Part shown: one piece after another, positions 31,439-34,399 of the stretch
Position numbering within the stretch: position 1 is the first letter of the stretch
How the letters are laid out: each line of letters opens with the position of its first letter
NCBI GenBank assembly: GCA_024401215.1
Contig: JAKSLL010000035.1
Coordinates: 1 to 34,399, forward strand
Source of the DNA: Bacteroidaceae bacterium
GTDB taxonomy: Bacteria; Bacteroidota; Bacteroidia; Bacteroidales; Bacteroidaceae
Length of the DNA stretch: 34,399 nt
Reading direction: 5' to 3'
Made by a program: the position numbers and the translations under genes
Notes under the pieces: model-generated
Told to the model about the DNA's origin: nothing
Databases searched by the model: none
What the model saw: the letters and a program-made list of their open reading frames with translations, nothing else

Positions 31439-33069
31439 TATCTAACAACGCTGAAGTTCTCTTCAATCTTGAATGTCTTTGCGTAATCCTTGGTCTTGGC
31501 TGTGTAAGTCTTGCCCTTGATGAATTGCGGACAGGTGACAAGGCTTGAACTGTTGTTGAAGGAGAATGGGATTGTGACATCGAAGATTGGTTCTCCTTTT
31601 GTGTTGCCTTTGTCGTCAGACTCGTAGAATGCTATCTTCTCGTTCTTCACGATGTTGATGCCAACAAGCAGAAGGGTAGGCTGTGTTGCTGTCTTGTTTG
31701 TTGGCACAGAAGGCATCTCTCCCATGCCTGCACCTACAGAGAACACCTTGCCTCCACTAATCTTTATTGGAGAGAAGTCGCAATCCAGACCTTCTTCGGG
31801 CGAACCCACATGACTCCATGCATAAACTTCTGCTCCGTTAATGATGATGGCTGGCTCTGGCTCTTTCTCATTCTTCTTGCTGGCATTGTCTTTGTCGCCT
31901 CCACCCATCATGAATGGTGGAGGGCCGAAGCCCATCATGCCGTCGCCGTAGTTTGCGTCAACAGCGTCGTTGTTTTTGCTCTCGGCAGTAATCTTTCCTC
32001 CATTGAAGAATATCTGCGCATTGGCGTTGATGGCATCATCTACAGAGCTGACTGTCACCTCGCCTCCGTTGACTGTCACGCCTTTCTTGCCTTCTATGCC
32101 TTCCGATCCAGGCGATGATGTCTTCACAGTCACCTTACCAGAGTTGATGGTCACCATGCCTGACGACTTTATGCCTTTAGTCGTTGCAATGTATTTCTGC
32201 TTGAAACCGTCTTCTGACTTTGGCTGGTCAGGGTCACCAGAAGGACCTCCAAATCCACCGAAACCGCCGAAACCACCCATAGGTCCTCCAGGGAATCCAC
32301 CTCCGAAGCCTCCGCCATTGCCTGGTCCACCAGGTGGCATCATGCCAGGTCCTCCCATAGGTCCTCCAGGGAAACTGAAATCACCGCTTTCCATCCTCTT
32401 TCTCATCTCCTCAATCATAGCCTTGATGGAATCAGGGAGGTTGTCGAAGTTGAAGTCAGGTGGCGGGCCTGGCATCCCTCCGCCAAATCCGAAGCCGCCC
32501 TCTTTCTTGCCCAGGTGCATGCCTGTCGTTGTGACGTTGAGAGTGATGTCGTTGATTTCTATGTCTTTCTTGGCGTTTATGCCTTTGCAGCCGTCGCCAG
32601 TGGCTGTGGCGTCGATAGTGCCGCTGCCGGAGAATACAAGTTTGTTTTTAGACCATATAACTGCCTGCTTGTTGTTGGCTGTGTCTTTGCATGCAGTAAT
32701 GGTGAGTGTGTTTCTTGTGCCGTCGGCAGCGATAATCTCTGTGCGCTTCTTTGTCTTAAAGCATAGTGGCGCACCTTCGTTGCTTGTGATGTCTGCGCCG
32801 TCGAGAGTCACGACAGCCTTTCCGTCACCTTTAATCAAGAGCGACCCGTCATTAGTCTTGCCTGTGAGGCGCACTTTGAGTTCGTGGCTCTTGTATGAGC
32901 TTGTGATTTTTACGTTTGCGTCTGTCACTTCAACCTTGAGGCTGTCAGACTTCTCTTGTTTTATTTCTGCTATGTTGCCATTGAATCTCACCACTATATC
33001 GTCTGCGCTGCAAGATGCGCAGCATAGGGCGGAAAAGGCAAGTAGAAGCAAAGGATTTTTCGTGTTCAT
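31438..33069 (-). CDS. Beta-helix carbohydrate-binding lipoprotein (Cthe_2159-like) with Gly/Pro/Met-rich insert
   Basis: A lipoprotein signal (LLLLAFSALCCASC) precedes ~190 residues of short repeated strands (VTLDGADITSNEGAPLCF, IEINDITLNVTTTGMHL) like the Cthe_2159/PF14262 carbohydrate-binding beta-helix family. An insert at about 190-285 is extremely rich in Gly, Pro, Phe and Met. The helix then resumes (KGIKSSGMVTINSGKVTVKTSS, EGIEGKKGVTVNGGEVTV), with a smaller Gly/Met loop near 385. A C-terminal strand-rich segment closes the protein. Likely outer-membrane-anchored, binding acidic polysaccharide or calcium; function inferred. The insert may be a flexible or metal-binding loop. Monocistronic. 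ATG start. Confidence 0.8.
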   Translation of the reverse strand: MNTKNPLLLLAFSALCCASCSADDIVVRFNGNIAEIKQEKSDSLKVEVTDANVKITSSYKSHELKVRLTGKTNDGSLLIKGDGKAVVTLDGADITSNEGAPLCFKTKKRTEIIAADGTRNTLTITACKDTANNKQAVIWSKNKLVFSGSGTIDATATGDGCKGINAKKDIEINDITLNVTTTGMHLGKKEGGFGFGGGMPGPPPDFNFDNLPDSIKAMIEEMRKRMESGDFSFPGGPMGGPGMMPPGGPGNGGGFGGGFPGGPMGGFGGFGGFGGPSGDPDQPKSEDGFKQKYIATTKGIKSSGMVTINSGKVTVKTSSPGSEGIEGKKGVTVNGGEVTVSSVDDAINANAQIFFNGGKITAESKNNDAVDANYGDGMMGFGPPPFMMGGGDKDNASKKNEKEPEPAIIINGAEVYAWSHVGSPEEGLDCDFSPIKISGGKVFSVGAGMGEMPSVPTNKTATQPTLLLVGINIVKNEKIAFYESDDKGNTKGEPIFDVTIPFSFNNSSSLVTCPQFIKGKTYTAKTKDYAKTFKIEENFSVVR

Positions 33070-33178
33070 TTGTACCTTGATTAGATTGTTGTTTTTATCC
33101 GTTTTATGTGATGTTAGATAGTTAAATGTATGAAAGGTTTAGTTGCTGCATGAATATCTTATTGAATTTGTATAGATG

Positions 33179-33186
33179 CAAAATTC
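33179..33186 (-). promoter_or_regulatory. Probable -7 element of the beta-helix lipoprotein gene
   Basis: GAATTTTG on the minus strand, one base off TAnnTTTG, about 110 bp before the ATG. No good -33 box was found, and the tandem repeat at 33221-33358 begins just upstream. Confidence 0.4.
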
Positions 33187-33220
33187 TCCCGAAAAATCAA
33201 CCCTTTGTTTATTCTGCAAT

Positions 33221-33358
33221 TCGTAACACGTGCAACATACTCGGTGTAACACGTGCAACATACTCGGTGTTACGCGTGTAACATACTCGGTGTTACGCGT
33301 GTAACATACTCGGTGTTACGCATGTAACACAAGGCGTGTGACGCGTGTAACATGTATG
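33221..33358 (+). repeat. Six 23-bp tandem repeats with palindromic cores
   Basis: Units start at 33221, 33244, 33267, 33290, 33313 and 33336. Units 3 and 4 are identical (GTGTTACGCGTGTAACATAC plus TCG); units 1-2 have GTAACACGTGCAAC, and units 5-6 have decayed ends. Each middle unit holds GTTAC-GCGT-GTAAC, a 5-bp inverted repeat around a CpG-rich core. It is not a CRISPR array because there are no spacers. It may be an iteron-like protein-binding array or a simple repeat expansion. Confidence 0.85.
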
Positions 33359-33370
33359 GTACTGGTTTTA

Positions 33371-33440
33371 GTTGACACATTCATTAGTTAATACTGCTCA
33401 GGTTGACACTTGCCTTGAATGCGTCCTGATTTAGTTGACA
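33371..33440 (-). repeat. Three phased GTTGACA motifs, possible insertion-sequence end remnant
   Basis: GTTGACA occurs at 33371, 33402 and 33434, direct orientation, 31 and 32 bp apart. On the minus strand each reads TGTCAAC, twice followed by TAAA. Phased TGTCAAC repeats resemble the multiple transposase-binding ends of IS21-type elements. No transposase gene is nearby, so this would be a relic. Confidence 0.35.
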
Positions 33441-33496
33441 AAGAGTTTTTGAAATTAAGGATGTGGTTATCTTTTTTGTATCTCCGCTTTTTTAGT

Positions 33497-33540
33497 TAGC
33501 GTTGCCCCGCAAAGCTAACTTGCGTTGCGAGGCAACGCTA
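33497..33540. repeat. Overlapping inverted repeats upstream of the XRE-hsdM genes
   Basis: TAGCGTTGCC (33497-33506) pairs perfectly with GGCAACGCTA (33531-33540), while AGTTAGC (33494-33500) pairs with GCTAACT (33514-33520). The two stems share TAGC and exclude each other. The sequence is more GC-rich than its surroundings. Terminator, attenuator or mobile-element relic cannot be told apart. Confidence 0.5.
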
Positions 33541-33695
33541 CTTTGCTTTACCCCACAACGCCACATAACTTTGTGGAATTAGACAATGTGGTTTCTCTAC
33601 AAACTAATATTTACTGCTAATTTTGCGGTTTATTTATTCTGGTTGAACTAAAAAGCAAAGAAAATGATTGCTGTTTGTCATAATTTTGTTAATTC

Positions 33696-33728
33696 TTGTA
33701 CGTGTTATGTGAAAAATCAATATTTTTG
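33696..33728 (+). promoter_or_regulatory. Promoter of the XRE-hsdM genes
   Basis: TATTTTTG at 33721-33728 matches the -7 consensus, with TTG at 33696-33698 as a weak -33 box. It is 20 bp before the XRE ATG. Confidence 0.55.
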
Positions 33729-33748
33729 TTCCATTAAAATTTCGTACA

Positions 33749-33958
33749 ATGGTAAATAACGACCTCAACAGATTGAAAGTGGTGCTTGTAGAACAGCATA
33801 AAACAGCAAAATGGTTAGCAGAACAAATGAAAAAAGATCCTGCAACTATCAGCAAGTGGTGTACCAACAAAGCACAACCTTCATTAGAGACCATCAAAAA
33901 GATTGCAGAAATATTACAGGTTAAGATGAGCGACCTTGTAAACAATGAACAACCTTAA
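33749..33958 (+). CDS. XRE-family HTH regulator preceding a type I methyltransferase gene
   Basis: 69 residues, essentially one Cro/CI-type helix-turn-helix: TAKWLAEQMKKDPATISKWCTNKAQPSLETIKKIAEIL, then VKMSDLV. The stop lies 10 bp before the hsdM ATG, or overlaps it if the ATG at 33945 is used. Small XRE genes directly ahead of hsdM are frequent in Bacteroidetes type I restriction loci, where they probably time expression of the methylase and nuclease, by analogy with controller proteins. ATG start. Confidence 0.88.
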   Translation: MVNNDLNRLKVVLVEQHKTAKWLAEQMKKDPATISKWCTNKAQPSLETIKKIAEILQVKMSDLVNNEQP

Positions 33959-33968
33959 AATTGAGGAA

Positions 33969-34399
33969 ATGACTGAAAAGATAAATATACGCAAACTTGA
34001 AGCTGACCTTTGGGAGTCGGCAGATCTTCTTCGCGCTGGCTCAAAACTAACCAGTAGCCAATATTGTATGCCTGTGTTGGCATTACTTTTCTTGCGCTAC
34101 GCTTATAGTCGCTTCAAAATGGTTGAAGCTGAGCTGCTTAAAAACCGACCAAGTCGTGGTGGTCGTGTGATGCCAGTTGAGCCAAGCGACTTTGCCGCCA
34201 AGAGTGCCCTGTTCCTGCCTCGTGAAGCTCAGTTTGACTATCTGGTAAATCTCTCAGATGATCAGCCTTTGGGTGAAGCCGTCAATCATGCCATGACATT
34301 GGTCGAAGAACAAAGCGAACAGTTGACAGGTATTCTGCCTAAGTCATACACCATGTTCAGCGACGAACTCTTGCGTGAACTCCTTCGCATATTCAATAA
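33969..34399 (+). CDS. hsdM: Type I restriction-modification methyltransferase subunit HsdM (N-terminal part)
   Basis: The frame runs open to the right edge (143 codons). It reads KLEADLWESADLLRAGSKL, MPVLALLFLRYAYSRF and RVMPVEPSDFAAKSALFLP, then SDELLRELLRIFN, the helical HsdM N-terminal domain that contacts the specificity subunit. The adenine-methyltransferase motifs (F-G-G, NPPF/Y) would lie beyond the window. The ATG at 33969 follows GAGGAA and is chosen; an in-frame ATG at 33945 would overlap the XRE gene by 14 bp. hsdS and hsdR are expected downstream but cannot be seen. Confidence 0.9.
   Translation, partial: MTEKINIRKLEADLWESADLLRAGSKLTSSQYCMPVLALLFLRYAYSRFKMVEAELLKNRPSRGGRVMPVEPSDFAAKSALFLPREAQFDYLVNLSDDQPLGEAVNHAMTLVEEQSEQLTGILPKSYTMFSDELLRELLRIFN

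Noticed and set aside
31970-33121. Long 383-residue plus-strand frame
   Set aside because: It is the antisense shadow of the Gly/Pro-rich lipoprotein gene; its proline runs are complements of the glycine codons, and it has no promoter or family signature.
33221-33358. CRISPR array
   Set aside because: The 23-bp units follow each other without spacers, and no cas gene is nearby.

Overview
The window looks like a chromosomal segment of a Bacteroidales bacterium, most likely Prevotella or a close relative. At least ten intergenic regions carry the Bacteroidetes-type promoter pattern (TTTG, about 19-20 bp, then TAnnTTTG). Ribosome binding sites are weak, and the gene content fits: DKNYY repeats, a FISUMP/Lcl-type surface protein, single-repeat dockerin-like modules, a Cthe_2159-like beta-helix lipoprotein and an M6 peptidase. 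The genus is inferred from gene style. No rRNA, tRNA or CRISPR array was seen.

Layout. 1-9.8 kb: the tail of an unknown gene; a NERD-nuclease/SF1-helicase fusion; a TPR membrane protein; a secreted M6 metallopeptidase; an 830-bp non-coding stretch with two promoters, a terminator and a structured queC leader; queC; and a reverse-strand operon of a small membrane protein, an XRE regulator and a DKNYY membrane protein. 10-15.2 kb: an accessory block with an AAA ATPase, the amputated C-terminus of a DnaQ-like exonuclease and two overlapping DUF262 (GmrSD-like) genes. 15.2-15.7 kb: a frameshifted yqeY.

15.8-20.7 kb: the leucine operon. It has a branched-chain amino acid leader peptide with a terminator/antiterminator pair, leuA, an inserted DUF559 nuclease gene flanked by 53-bp inverted repeats, leuC, leuD and an unknown 130-aa gene, ending at a strong terminator. 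leuB is not here. One inverted repeat is read in frame as an N-terminal extension of LeuC. A diverged second pair of the same repeat lies between the attenuator and leuA.

21-33 kb: mostly housekeeping and envelope genes. These are tex, a dockerin-like/FISUMP surface protein, a MATE exporter, a reverse-strand pair (CapA-like plus a secreted unknown), an alpha/beta hydrolase with a histidine-type phosphatase and an FNT channel, and a large Gly/Pro/Met-rich lipoprotein. 33.1-34.4 kb: an array of six 23-bp repeats, possible insertion-sequence end remnants, then an XRE regulator and the start of a type I methyltransferase (hsdM) that runs off the window.

The best candidate for something undescribed is the DUF559-plus-inverted-repeat element in the leu operon, with hairpin-preserving changes between repeat copies and its takeover of the leuC start region. 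Next are the three-way-junction leader of queC and the leu attenuator.
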